From the NCBI GenBank assembly GCA_013396655.1, contig WBMV01007712.1, forward strand, positions 558,001 through 622,000: a stretch of 64,000 nt of DNA, in the 5' to 3' direction. The position numbers and the translations under genes were made by a program. Below the pieces are notes generated by a model that worked only from the letters and a program-made list of their open reading frames with translations, ran no database searches and was not told the origin of the DNA. This stretch comes from Campylorhamphus procurvoides (lineage: Eukaryota > Chordata > Aves > Passeriformes > Dendrocolaptidae). Each line of letters begins with the position of its first letter. Positions within the stretch are counted from its first letter, which is position 1. This document shows positions 26,955-37,873 of this stretch, piece after piece.

Positions 26955-27080
26955 CCCAAATTCAGGCTTGAAAGTTTTCTTAAACACTGGGAAAAACTCC
27001 AGTAATAAGAACACTGAAGCACTCCAATGGAGGAAAGTTATGGAGTGCCCAGAGTTGGAGGTCTTTAGGAGCTATTTAGG
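26955..27080 (+). repeat. Possible decayed CR1 fragment
   Basis: Words resemble the region of CR1 about 200-300 bp from its 3' end, in the right order: TTTTCTTAAACACTGGGAAA, GAACACTGAAGCACTCCAAT, TATGGAGTGCCCAGAG, then TTGGAGGTCTTTAGGAGCTA. These parallel the usual run from the ACTGTGAGG..GCACTGGAA part through the TGGAGTCTCCATCC..TTGGAGGTATT part. The match is loose and no terminal ATTCTGTG tail is present. An old, truncated element is inferred; chance resemblance is possible. Confidence 0.4.
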
Positions 27081-27375
27081 TACCATATATAAGATATTGA
27101 CACAGTTATGGCTTAACTCACCAGTATTCTGGAATAGATGAGACAGACATGCATTTTGTCTGATACTGTATTATGAAGATTTCTTGCTTAATGAAGATTT
27201 CTGTTATATTAAGTAGTTATTTCTAAAGTGTATTGGGACAAATTGATGGAAAATATTACTATAATTTCAAAATAGGGTTTGAACACTTGGGCTTTTATTT
27301 TTCCTTTGTGTATTATTCGCATTGGTATTAGCTTACACACCTATTTTTGTGAGGTTTACTTATTTGTTCTTACAG

Positions 27376-27554
27376 ATTGTATTCCACCAGTCTTTCCCTG
27401 ATGACAAATTATTTCCCTGTGGAACAGACTGCCCACTGTTTTAGACATCAGAGCATATTGTCCTTATTGTCACAAGAGATTGTTAACCTTTGTGCCACAG
27501 TGGAATCATCAACAGAAATGTTAAAAAAGAATCTGTCTTCTCAACTCCTCAGTG
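27376..27554 (+). CDS. Candidate internal coding exon (179 nt), unrecognised gene
   Basis: The segment has a strong acceptor: a T-rich tract running CTATTTTTGTGAGGTTTAC then TTATTTGTTCTTACAG. It also has a near-ideal donor, GTG|GTAAGTTT. Of the three frames exactly one is open across the whole segment (59 codons, first base left over at the start and one at the end). The other two stop within the segment. The open frame contains S-L-M-T-N-Y-F-P-V-E-Q-T-A-H-C-F-R-H-Q, then a leucine- and serine-rich stretch that could be helical. I do not recognise the protein. By chance a 59-codon open frame is uncommon but not rare in 64 kb, so splice signals plus frame make this a candidate, not a call. No partner exon is certain in the window. 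Confidence 0.3.
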
Positions 27555-30500
27555 GTAAGTTTCTTTGTTGTGGATGTCTTTATTCCTCTCATTTGTGAGC
27601 TGGAGATGGTGATGGCCCTCTGTCCACACCTGACCATGGAGACGGAGGAGCCCTGGAGGGCTACACAGGGCTCCTCTGAGGGTTGTTGTCTGTCACCTGA
27701 ACGCCACATAAGCTTCTGTCAGACACAGAACAGCAGAGAACCTAATTATGAGATCAAATGGGATGAGCTGAAGACAGCTTTTTTTCTCTTTTACAATACT
27801 GCCTCATAATTCTGGCTCAACTGCCTGTAAGCTTTGTCTCTATCTTATTCGCTCTAATCATGCCCCAAGTAAGGAGTACAGACAATGACAGGGAATTAAT
27901 GATAACAAGCAGCATTGATGTGTTATTTTGAATGAAGTGTTTGTCTCTAGTTTATCTCCACCACAAGGGCACATATTTGTATATTTGTAATGTCTCATCT
28001 CCAGACATTTTGACCTATTTATATTCAGCCAGAGTATCTGTGATTTGAATTTGTGGTATTAATCTCTTCACTCAACTAGAATCTGGTGTGATTTGTCCTT
28101 TTTGATATATAATGAGATCAGCATTTATTATTCATAGCTCATTTCTCTTTTATCTTAGTGCATGTTTTGCTGTGTTGTTTCCTGTCCTTATTTTATTTTT
28201 CTTTCCCATTAAGATGTTAGTAGATAACCCTTTCTCATTTCTCATAGTTCATGACAAACTAACTAGCTTAACAATAGAACAAGTTTTGATATATTATATG
28301 TGGTCATGATTTCTATTGCACAGAAGACTGAGTTTGTTCTTACCTGATTATACTTATAGAAGTTTTTATTCACATCTAGTTTATATAATATTTAACTTTA
28401 TATGATAATTATCCATTTTATAGAATATTTTTTTCTATTTGTACATTCATTTTTGGTTTGGTTGCCATATGGCCATATGAAACTTTGCAGATCCTGAGTC
28501 AAAGCTTACTTCGCCCCCCGATTATTAACATTTTTGGATTGGGCATATGCTGTCTCACACAAAAGAGTTCAGATGTTAATTTCTTTTTTTGTCAGCATAT
28601 ACGCATATAATACTATTTTTAACCAAAACTTTTTGCACATGTGACACAAGATACAGAACTCATTAATGTCTTACCTGACTTCAGGGACTTTGAGTTCGAC
28701 TAGCAGCAGAAGGGATTATTTCAAGATCTAATCATGGTATCTCCTGTCAACCATACAACTAAAAACTGCTTTTTATTCTACAAAGAACATAGAAACGATA
28801 TATTAATCCTCTTTGCTCAAAGCAAAGAATTGAAGTTCATCACTGCTTATAAAACTTATTTCAGAACTAACAAAGAGTTTTCAATTAAAAAATTTTAACA
28901 GCCATGGCAGAAAATCATCCAGTGAAGCTGTACTCTATGAAAGCCAGAGACATCATGGAAAAACTACTAAAAGGCAGAGAATAGCTAATTATCCGGTTCC
29001 TGAAGAGTTACTGAATTTTTATTCTTTTTTTCCTTTTTTTTTGTAGGGAGTCTTAAATTTATTGTGATATTTTGTTGAAGGTGGAATTGCAAAGACTAAA
29101 GTGTTTTTTAGCTTTTGTCATGGGATGTTCATTCTGTATATTTATATTATCCTGGAAAAGTTTGATCAGGTTCCCCCCAATGAGTACTAGTTGTGGAAAG
29201 GAAGTTATGGAGGAGCATGAGGTGGAGGGACTGGGTTCAATGAGATATCGAGAACACGTTCACTTAGACATGTCACTAAACTTAGGTAAATTTATGTATG
29301 CTTGATAAGTTGCAGGCTACATGCACAAATAGAGATATGTCTGCATAGCATTCTAAATACAGAAATTACATTCAAAATAGTATAAGTGTGAAAAAGCATG
29401 CAAGAGTGAAAAATATCATGTTTAAGATGGAGCCAATGTGACTCTTGGACCATTTACTCTATCTTTGGTTGTCAGGAGCCATTCACAAGGATTATTTACT
29501 TTACTTTTAAGAAGTATTAATAACTAGAAAACTGATAATCCTTAAATTATGTGTGCATACTGTTATAATTCACTGAAACATTACAATTCAAACTTGGTTA
29601 ACTGGCACATGATTTTGTACTAGGAAGTATTTTTTTCTGATACATCTATTTTAATTAAGTTCTTAATGTTACCTATTTAGATAATTTTGTTTTTAAAAGC
29701 CGTAGATAGACCAAAAAGAGCTTGACCACTATCTTTTAAAAGCTGTCAGTAAATTATTAGGTAGAAACCTGGTTTTGATTCCTTACGCCTGCATTTCTGA
29801 CTCACAGTATCTTTTACCTTGGACCATAGGGGATAGTTATCTTCTTATAGGTAAAATAGGTCTGTCTCAATAGAAGAAAACAGTGATTAATATTTTTAAT
29901 ATAAAAGATACACTCCTACTCTGATATCTGCTATTCTCCATTAAAAAAAAACAACTAAAACCTAAACTAAATTATCTGAAGATTAAATTTATGATACAAT
30001 TTTTCCAAAGAAATTATTTCATTGATTTAACTGACTATTTTGTACCTGCAAACTGTGCAGTCTTTTTTTTCATGCAGTGCTATAAGATGATGGCTTTCAA
30101 ATTTGCAAAAGCAGTTCTGGCTGCTGAGCTGCACAGATTTTTTTATGTCACTTTATCCTTTCAGATAGTCACCACCTTCATCCTATTTGTCAAAAATAAT
30201 ACTACACTTCAATCCTGAAATTCAGTGGAGGAAATTCTCAATAAACTGAAATTTTTCTTCTGTAAATCTTGATCCAAAGTCATTGGTTAAAGGGCACAAA
30301 GCAGAATATATGGATGCATTACCAAGCCTTGATTAGTTCACTGTTAAGTTTTGCTTTACTGAATATTTGTTCCCAGTAACCAGTCCCTACCTCTCATCTT
30401 GTTTTTCATCTCCAGGTGTAATTAAAGTGTTTTCCATTAACTCTTTTTTTACGAGGTCTCCATGATAGTCTTTTATGGCTCCTAGAACCTATTCCATCTT

Positions 30501-33500
30501 TCTTCTTCTGTGCTGTCCCAGGGTTGTCTGTGTAATCCCACCAAGTTCTGTGTCTACAAACAGTTTTACCCTTATATATCTAAACCCTTTGGCCACCCCT
30601 TGCAGAAAGGCAGTTCCACCTCTCATATGCGAGCTGGGATGCACAAGCTCTCTGTGCCTGCACTTCCTAACCCTAATGGTGTGGCTTTATCTCGGGGTGC
30701 CAACCTGAACCTCTGCTCTCTGCTCAACTTTGCTTTGTATAAAACTTGTCAGTGTATAATACCTTCAAGACTTCAAACCATTTCATGTGTAGTTCAGATT
30801 GATTCAGAACTGAATTGATTACTTCTTCTGTTACTTGCAATCATAACTTCTGTCTGTATGCATCAAGCAGCTTCTAAAGTACAAACTTCCTTTGTACATT
30901 ATATTAAAAAAACACTTTCCAGTGGGAAGCTGCTTTAAATTTAAGAGAGAAAGAGAGGTATCTAAGGTGAGGCTTGGAGATGTGAATCAGCTTCTAGCTC
31001 AGAGGTTTTAACTAAGCCCAGGCAGTAAAAATGAAAAAATACCTCGTGAATGTGGAGAAGAGTAGGGAGGAGTAACACACAAAAAGATATTAAATTCAGG
31101 AGGAAATGGAAGGAAAAAGGTTGGAAATGTCTCACACAACATTCAGGAAAATAAATGGCAAGGATTAGATAGGTTGAAATGTCATGAGAAGATGAAATGT
31201 GCTCCCAAGATTCTGCATTCAGCTTCTCCAGTTTGTGGCCTGTAGTCATGATCTCAGCCTAAAAAAAAAAGACCAAAAACCTTTCACACCATCATAACTT
31301 GTCTGTGCAGGACCCTTTTTCCACACAGGTATGCAATGGGCAAACAGCTCTGAGGTCTCCTTTCATGTCAGGATCCTTTGCATGCCCTGCAGCACTTGGT
31401 GGGGATGACCCCATGTGCAGTCCAGGCTTGGCTACCCAGTTCTTTCAGGTTTTGAATGATCCCATGAAGTGGGATAACAGAGTCATGGAACACTTGCTAT
31501 GAAAAATTGTATAACTTCCCATTTATTATTGGATAGCTTAATAGCCAAGTTCTGCCTGCCTTTATTTTGCCTGAAATTTATTCAGGTCATGGATTTAGAG
31601 TCTTATCTCTACTTAGCCATCAATTTTCAGGAAATCTATAGAAACTAGTTATCTTTGATACCTTTATTTTTTCTATATATGCTCTACAATTTACAAATAG
31701 ATTCGGAATTATTTGGACAAAGACTGGCAAACAAATGGACAGGTAGACTAGCAGACATCCTAATCACAGAAACTGTATTCCCTTAGAAAATCAAGCTAGG
31801 CAAGAACTTGTTGGAAAAGTGGATATCGTATTTCCATGCATGCAAGGAAACGGGTTTATGTGAGTCAGTGTTTTAATGAATGTTTTGAGTTTTAAGATAA
31901 GACTTCTAATTTTTTTTTACCAAGTGTACAGCCGATTGCCTGCATTACCTAACCAGGTTTCCACAGTGTTTGGAAAGCTACAGCTAAGCTACATGAATGC
32001 TAGATCATTAAGAGCAAAGTTTTTCATGGCTAATGTATACCAATGACTATGTTAAAAGAAGCAAAACAAAAATTGCCTTTAAAAAAGTGTGAAGGTTACA
32101 AAGTCAAACACGTAAAAGTTCGGAAATACTACACTGATAGTTCTGTGCAAGTTTAATTTGGCTTCCTTGTGTGCATGCATTATGATACAGTCTTTAATTA
32201 CCTGATCACACACTGTTTTCTCCATGGGACTCCTACCTCATTCAGTGCACTGGATAAATGTGTCTCACTAAATGAGTAGCTATTCAGTGTTTCCTTTTAT
32301 TCTCATTATTCAGTGAGTATTGCCATGACTTATTTACTGATCTTTTAATTCTCTTTGTAAATTCAGACTTTTTTTATTTCCTCACGGTCTTTTCAGTGCT
32401 GTGCTTCAATAAAGTACCCATGCTCCTCATATATCAATGCTTTCTCAAAGCAGCTGTAAGTTGACGTGAAGTTGATAAAGTCTTTGAAGGAAAATGGAGG
32501 CTGCTAATTGTACCAATATTCATTCATTTTGAGGCTATGTTTTAAAACTTCAAATCTATATTTTCCTTTAAACTCTTAAATCAATGGGGTCTATATTTTG
32601 AGTAATCCTCAATATTTCATTTTGTATGATACATACAAACATTCTTGAAACAAGGAGTAAATTAGCAACCCATTTTTAACTTACAGTTATAATCATCAGA
32701 AGTTATTTAAGTACTGAAAACAGTTTTGGTCTGGGAATTAGTGCTTGTCCTCTGCCCTCTTGTCATTGAAAGTAATGGGCTCAGTATTTGTACATACCAG
32801 CACCCAGGTGCGGTTTGGTGGGTGCATCAACAGCATCAGTGGAGTGTCTCGAGCCATCAGAGTGTCCTAAGGGGGAATTGAAGGGCAGAATTTGGCCTAT
32901 GATCATCATTTGCATCCTCACAGGTCCCTGCTTCCAATAGGAGCTCTGTATGCTCTGGTAAACAACATCTTTTCACATGATCTTAACATACTTGCTTCCC
33001 TTTAAAACATGTATGCAGTCTTGCCTTTTTCTTCCAGAGATCCCAAAACTCGGGCTGAACATTATTCCCTTCATAGCAACATTAGTTTGATTAGTTTTGT
33101 GTTGCAAATAATGTATTGTGTACAGGCAGCGTCATAAGTATCATTCAGCTCAATTTCAGCTGGTATGCATTCCTCTTAACTTATAAATGCCTATAGGAAA
33201 TAGGACTCCAGTGGGTAGTTACAGGAAAAGAATTTACAATGAAGTTAAATCAAAATATATAAACCCTTCTTCACTTGAACAGAATTTAGAGAGAGGTCAT
33301 TAGCACAATATGCACGTTATTTTATATATTTATTATTTATAATATACTGTGTAAGTCAAATCTGTAGTGCACTGTACATGATTTTAAATGTCAGGGAATA
33401 ACAAAGTACAGGAGCCTTAGTCATTCTAAGTCATTCCATGCAGAAATGGAGATACACAAGTTTTGTCTCTGACAAAATCTCAGCTTTGAAATTATTCAGT

Positions 33501-33817
33501 GCAGTCTTCTCATTGAGCAAGATGATCTAATGCACTGTTTTATTTAAACTAAATTTATCACTGTCTCCATTTTTGTGTAACTGTGAAATTGACTTATTTT
33601 GGTGCATCCCATAATACCTGATTAACCTTCCAAAAACAGCTGTGAATGGAGATATTCAGGGGAAATTTTCTGTGTGATTTCCCAAGCTGCTCTGTGTGCA
33701 CTCTTCTACAGTAGTGGGTTTTGTGCTGTGTGCATTTTAAGCACAATTCTGTTTGCTCAATTACCTTAGAATAGAGGAGAGTCCCAGGCACAGTTTCATT
33801 CTTGAAACAAAGGGAGG
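27555..33817. other. Unique non-coding stretch
   Basis: No gene or recognised mobile element in about 6 kb. A balanced-composition patch around 27600-27710 gives overlapping frames on both strands without known domains. The same holds at 30475-30818, with two overlapping plus frames of 77 and 102 codons. A perfect 14-bp palindrome, CATATGGCCATATG, lies at 28466-28479. An A10 run is at 31261-31270. Confidence 0.6.
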
Positions 33818-33912
33818 GAACACCTGATCTAGTGGAAGGTGTCCCTGCAGGAGAGTTGGAACTAGATGATCTTTACAGTCCCTTCCAACCCAAACCATTC
33901 TGTGATTTGATG
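33818..33912 (+). repeat. CR1 LINE 3' end, sense
   Basis: The last 95 bp or so of a CR1 element. It contains CACCTGATCTAGTGGAAGGT, GTCCCTGCAGGAGAGTTGG, AACTAGATGATCTTTA, then CAGTCCCTTCCAACCCAAAC and CATTCTGTGATTTGATG. The segment between the GTCCCTGC and GTTGGAACTAG blocks is shorter than usual, suggesting a small internal deletion. The end of the tail is slightly altered (GATTTGATG for GATTCTATG). Four bases downstream lies a perfect hairpin palindrome, listed separately. Confidence 0.93.
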
Positions 33913-33916
33913 AAAA

Positions 33917-33946
33917 CCAAATAAAGGTTTTCAAACCTTTATTTGG
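33917..33946. repeat. Perfect 14-bp inverted repeat with 2-nt loop
   Basis: CCAAATAAAGGTTT at 33917-33930 is followed by TC and then by its exact reverse complement AAACCTTTATTTGG at 33933-33946. The 28 paired bases have no mismatch. The structure starts four bases after the CR1 3' terminus. It could be a fold-back made during insertion or repair, or an unrelated palindrome. It contains no terminator- or miRNA-like length of stem. Confidence 0.95.
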
Positions 33947-35706
33947 AAAAACAAAGTGGTGATCCTTACATTAATGAGTGGTTTTAATTCATAATCCCAT
34001 CAAATCACTCAGATTCTGCAGTCTAGATTTAAGGTCTTAAACCTTGAGGAGTCCTTTACCTGGAGCTTTACTGGAGGGTGTGTCACCCCATTGGTGTGGG
34101 GCACTGTAGTCATTTTAGTAGCTGTTTCCTATCTGCAGAGTGAAATAATGTAGCATTACTTTGTGGGAGATGCTCCTCTCATGACAAGACTCGGATATTT
34201 TGAAATTATTTCCAAGGCAAGTCAAAGCTAAAAACTTTTTTTTAAAATATATATTTATGCTCTAGAGCTATAGAAAATCTTCTGACCTGGAAACACCTAA
34301 ATACATTTTAGCATTTGGGAAGTAACTTTTAATCTTTTTTGATTGTTGGTTTTTTTTTTTTGTTTGGTTGGGTTTTTTTTATAATTCAGCACCTAAAATG
34401 TATTTGAATCTTTTAAACAAAAATGAGACTTTTTTGATGAAGAGGAGAGTGAGTATGGTGCTGTAGCAGCAGAGGGAGAGAAGTGAAAAGTGAAGTAAAC
34501 ATTTCTGTTCTTCCTCCAGTCAGTGTTTATATAGTAGCCCATCAGTGAGTGAATCTCCACTGTGGGGACTAAAGGTGAGAAAAGCTTCTGCTGAGGTATT
34601 CCGGCTGCTATAAATTATCAGCTGTGTCAGCAAGACTAGGTTCTCTGTCAGGCAATAAACAAGAAACCTTATAAAGGATAAATGACTTGCCTGGAGAGAA
34701 TGCCAGGGACATTAAGCCTGAAGGATCAACTTTGAAATTAGCTCCTATGCGTTTGTGAAATAATCAAAACCGTTGTGCAGTACAGCTGCTGGAACAGTTG
34801 TGAGATAAAGGACAATCTGAAATTTGCCATAACCTGTGCTTGAGCTACTGCCTTGGTTATAAAAAAATTAAATTATAGAGAAAGACAAAGACCCTATGTA
34901 CTTCTCTGGCTCCTCTATTTCACTTAGCAGCTGCAAGATTTGGGCAGTAACATCAGTGACTGATACATTGATCCTTTGGGATTGGCAGTGCCTGAGTTTA
35001 TGAAGCAGAGGGACTGTGGCATAGTGATGCAACGCCTTAAGAGCATGGCAGTTTTGGGGTCATCTGCAGACTCTATAAAACAATATATCGAGTACAAATA
35101 CCTTGTTTTTTTGCCAACAACTTTCCAAATCTTTAAAATGCTTATATTTTTTTAGACACTCTAAAACATTTTTCAGGTTCAATTATGTCAACTTATCTAT
35201 CTGAAGTAGTCTCAGCAGAATGAGATCAACAGCAGAAGATTAATGCCAGCTTCAGTGACCTGCTAATATTTGTGTGTGGGTATGTTGTATCCCTGTGTCT
35301 CCAAGTGTCTGATACAGTTACAGTGTGTATGATCTCACAACCAGTGTCCCATCTAATCCCCATTATTAAAAAGAAATCTCATGATGTTTCTGAGCAGCTC
35401 CTGGGAGGAATTCAGATTATCTTCCATGCCTGCTGAAAGCCTTGGGAGATGGTAACTTCTTAGCAATATCTGACATCAAAGCTGCTAAATATTGGCTGCC
35501 AGCTGCCTATAATTTTTCACTGATCTGAATTTATCTTTACTTACTTTGCTTAAAGGGCACATTTCAATACAAATTCCTTACTAAGAATAGAGCTTAGGAG
35601 GATGTTTAATGTTTAGAAGGTATGCCAGTTCAAGGGTTGTCAAAGAAGAAGGAAAACATCCAAGAAGGAATGCTAGAAGACTGCTGTCCAGAGCAGAGAG
35701 GCTCTC
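33947..35706. other. Unique stretch with candidate conserved non-coding segment
   Basis: No gene was recognised. A T12 run at 34350-34361, then GTTTGGTTGGG and T8, form a pyrimidine/G-rich patch. From about 34560 to 34870 the sequence is free of simple repeats and packed with words such as TATAAATTATCAGCTGTGTC and AAATAATCAAAACCG. This texture is typical of vertebrate conserved non-coding elements, but conservation cannot be seen from one sequence. Confidence 0.5.
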
Positions 35707-35962
35707 AGAGGTGCCCAGTGACTGAACAAGAGGCAATGAGCACGGACTGAAATACAGAAAATTCTATGCAAACAATGAAAAACTTTACCATGAAGTTGAT
35801 AAAACACTAGCACAGGTTTCCCAGAGAGATTGTGGAGTCTCCATCTTCTGAGATACTCAAAACCTAACCTAGCATGGTCATGGGCAACCTACTGCAGCTT
35901 CCCCTGCTTTTAGTAGAGGTTTGGACTGGACAGCCTCAGCAATGCTGTTATTTGATGTTCTG
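35707..35962 (+). repeat. CR1 LINE fragment near the 3' end, sense
   Basis: Recognisable CR1 landmarks in order: GGTGCCCAGTGACTGAACAA, GAGGCAATGAGCACGGACTG, AAATACAGAAAATTC, then CACAGGTTTCCCAGAGAG, TTGTGGAGTCTCCATCTTCT, GAGATACTCAAAACC, ATGGTCATGGGCAACCTACT and TTTGGACTGGACAGCC. The final ATTCTGTG tail is decayed to a GTTATTTGATGTTCTG-like sequence. The substitutions show a rather old copy. The start is blurred; similarity may reach about 35680. Confidence 0.9.
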
Positions 35963-37821
35963 CCTTTAGGAATATGTTATAACAATCCTCCTAAAAGCAA
36001 AATAATTATTTCTTCTGATTTTAATGAATTCTTCATCTCACTCCTTGCTTATCCCACTCCTTAAATCTTTCCCAATAGCCTCAGAAATTACATTTCTGTC
36101 ATGTTCTTTGATAATTAGTCACTAGCACAACATAGCATCTGTTGGCTGTTACATTTTTTTGTTGGTTAAATGATCTGGATCTAATGCTAAAACAGAAAAA
36201 TGTGTCTCTGTAAATAAAGCTCTACAAGCACCTTGCAGGCACTATTACCTGTTCATCTCTGCTGAACTTCCTGAGCAGACCCAGGTAGAATGAAGCTGGG
36301 ATAATGGATTGGAGCAGCACAGAGGAAGACCAGGGGCCATCAGGATATTGAGACTGACATTTAATGGCATCCCTGTGTTTTCATGCGAAAGACAGAGGCC
36401 ACTGCAAAGCTGATTGAAGCAACAGCCTCCTCTGCAGCACCCTTGGGAGCTTAAGATTTGCATTTTTGCACTACAGTGCCACCTTTTACCTACTTCATGG
36501 TTTGCATTTGCTGACGTTTGCTTACTCTTGTTAGGTTTCTCCCACTTGAAGGGCAGAGCTCCTCTATAAGCAGGTTTGATTTCAGAGCTGAGTCTGTTCA
36601 GCTTGCTGTGGAAGAGTAAGCTCTGGAAAAATAATTTTCTGAGCCAAGTTTAGAGATGACACTGGCTGTGATATTGTAGCAAGCTGACATAAATGATCAT
36701 AAAATGTTGGTACTTGTATGTCCAGGAGATTATGTTGCAGGTCTTTTCTGCGCAGAATGAATAACAGGAAAGCACAGAGTAGTTTAAATTTCCTAAAAGA
36801 TGATTTCTTTGTTATCTCCAACCTTCCAGTCAGAAAATTTATGGTGAGAATACATCTCATTATGAATGTGTTGTTATCATTGCTCTGTAAAGCAGCAGCA
36901 CTTCTTCCTAAATCCTGCCTTATCTCTTGCTGACCTCTGAAGCTGTGAAGATGAGTGCTGTGTCATTTAGTGCAGGAGATGTCTTATCTTTATAACCAGC
37001 ACCTTTTCAGAGCAGAGTCAGCTTCTTAGAGTACTTGTATTCCACTATGGAAAAGTTTGTTTAAAACTGGAAGGAAACTGATCGCTTCAGTGTCTGCTAT
37101 GGTCAGACTGCTGCTCACTCCCATATTTAATGTAATTCTTTTATTCAGAACATACTTGCATAGGGCTAAATTCACAGCTTTTATTCAACTTTTGCTGTCT
37201 GCAAGTTAAAAAAGAATCTTTGGGGCTTTTTTAAATGTATCTTAAACTTATAATTACCAATGCAAAATACGTGCTCTTGAGGTGACCTTTTCTGCATGCA
37301 AATGTCTGTGAGATATATGTCTTCGTGTCTATTAACTAAATTAATCATAAACTGAACAGAATCTCCCCTATCAATTTGGGTGTACTCCCTCTTTCCACAT
37401 GGTCCATTAAACATTAGTCCCTGGAGGTTTACTCTTTCAGTGTGTCTGTTTTATTGGATACAATTTCCTCATGAATGACTGTTATGCTGAAGGAAACATC
37501 ATGTATATAAACTAGATGTTTATATACTACAGTGAGCCTTGAGCAAGGTAAGGCGGTTTACATAATTACATATGTAGGAAAATAGATCAATTAAAACTTG
37601 AAGGGCGGTTTCTGAGATATGTGTTGGGCTGTCAGACGTGGTTTGAAGGTCCTCAGCTGGAGTAGAGTTGACAAGTTTAGGACTAATCTTTAGGCTCTCT
37701 CTCTCCCCAATAACAGAAGCACTAAAGTCAGTAATTTCATAAACAAAACACTGACTTTTCTTTAGTAAGACCAAAACTAACCCTGCTCTGCATTCTGTGT
37801 GTTATCACAGAATGTGAGACA
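35963..37821. other. Unique non-coding stretch
   Basis: No gene or recognised repeat. Frames reach 92 codons (36582-36860, minus) without known domains. A donor-like GAGCAAG|GTAAGG lies at 37542-37554, but the segment back to the nearest good acceptor (CTCTTTCAG near 37440) has stops in all frames. Confidence 0.6.
37503..37527. repeat. Perfect 10-bp inverted repeat, 5-nt loop
   Basis: GTATATAAAC at 37503-37512, loop TAGAT, then the exact reverse complement GTTTATATAC at 37518-37527. This is a small AT-rich hairpin with no sign of function. Confidence 0.9.
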
Positions 37822-37873
37822 CATTATTTTTATAAACCCATTATTTTTACATAACAATTATTTTTACATAACC
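37822..37873. repeat. 17-bp tandem repeat, about 3 copies
   Basis: The word TTATTTTTA-YATAA recurs with a 17-bp period starting at 37824, 37841 and 37858. Copies two and three are nearly identical (TTATTTTTACATAAC); copy one has lost one base of the CA step. This is a minisatellite-like local duplication in AT-rich DNA. Confidence 0.8.
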
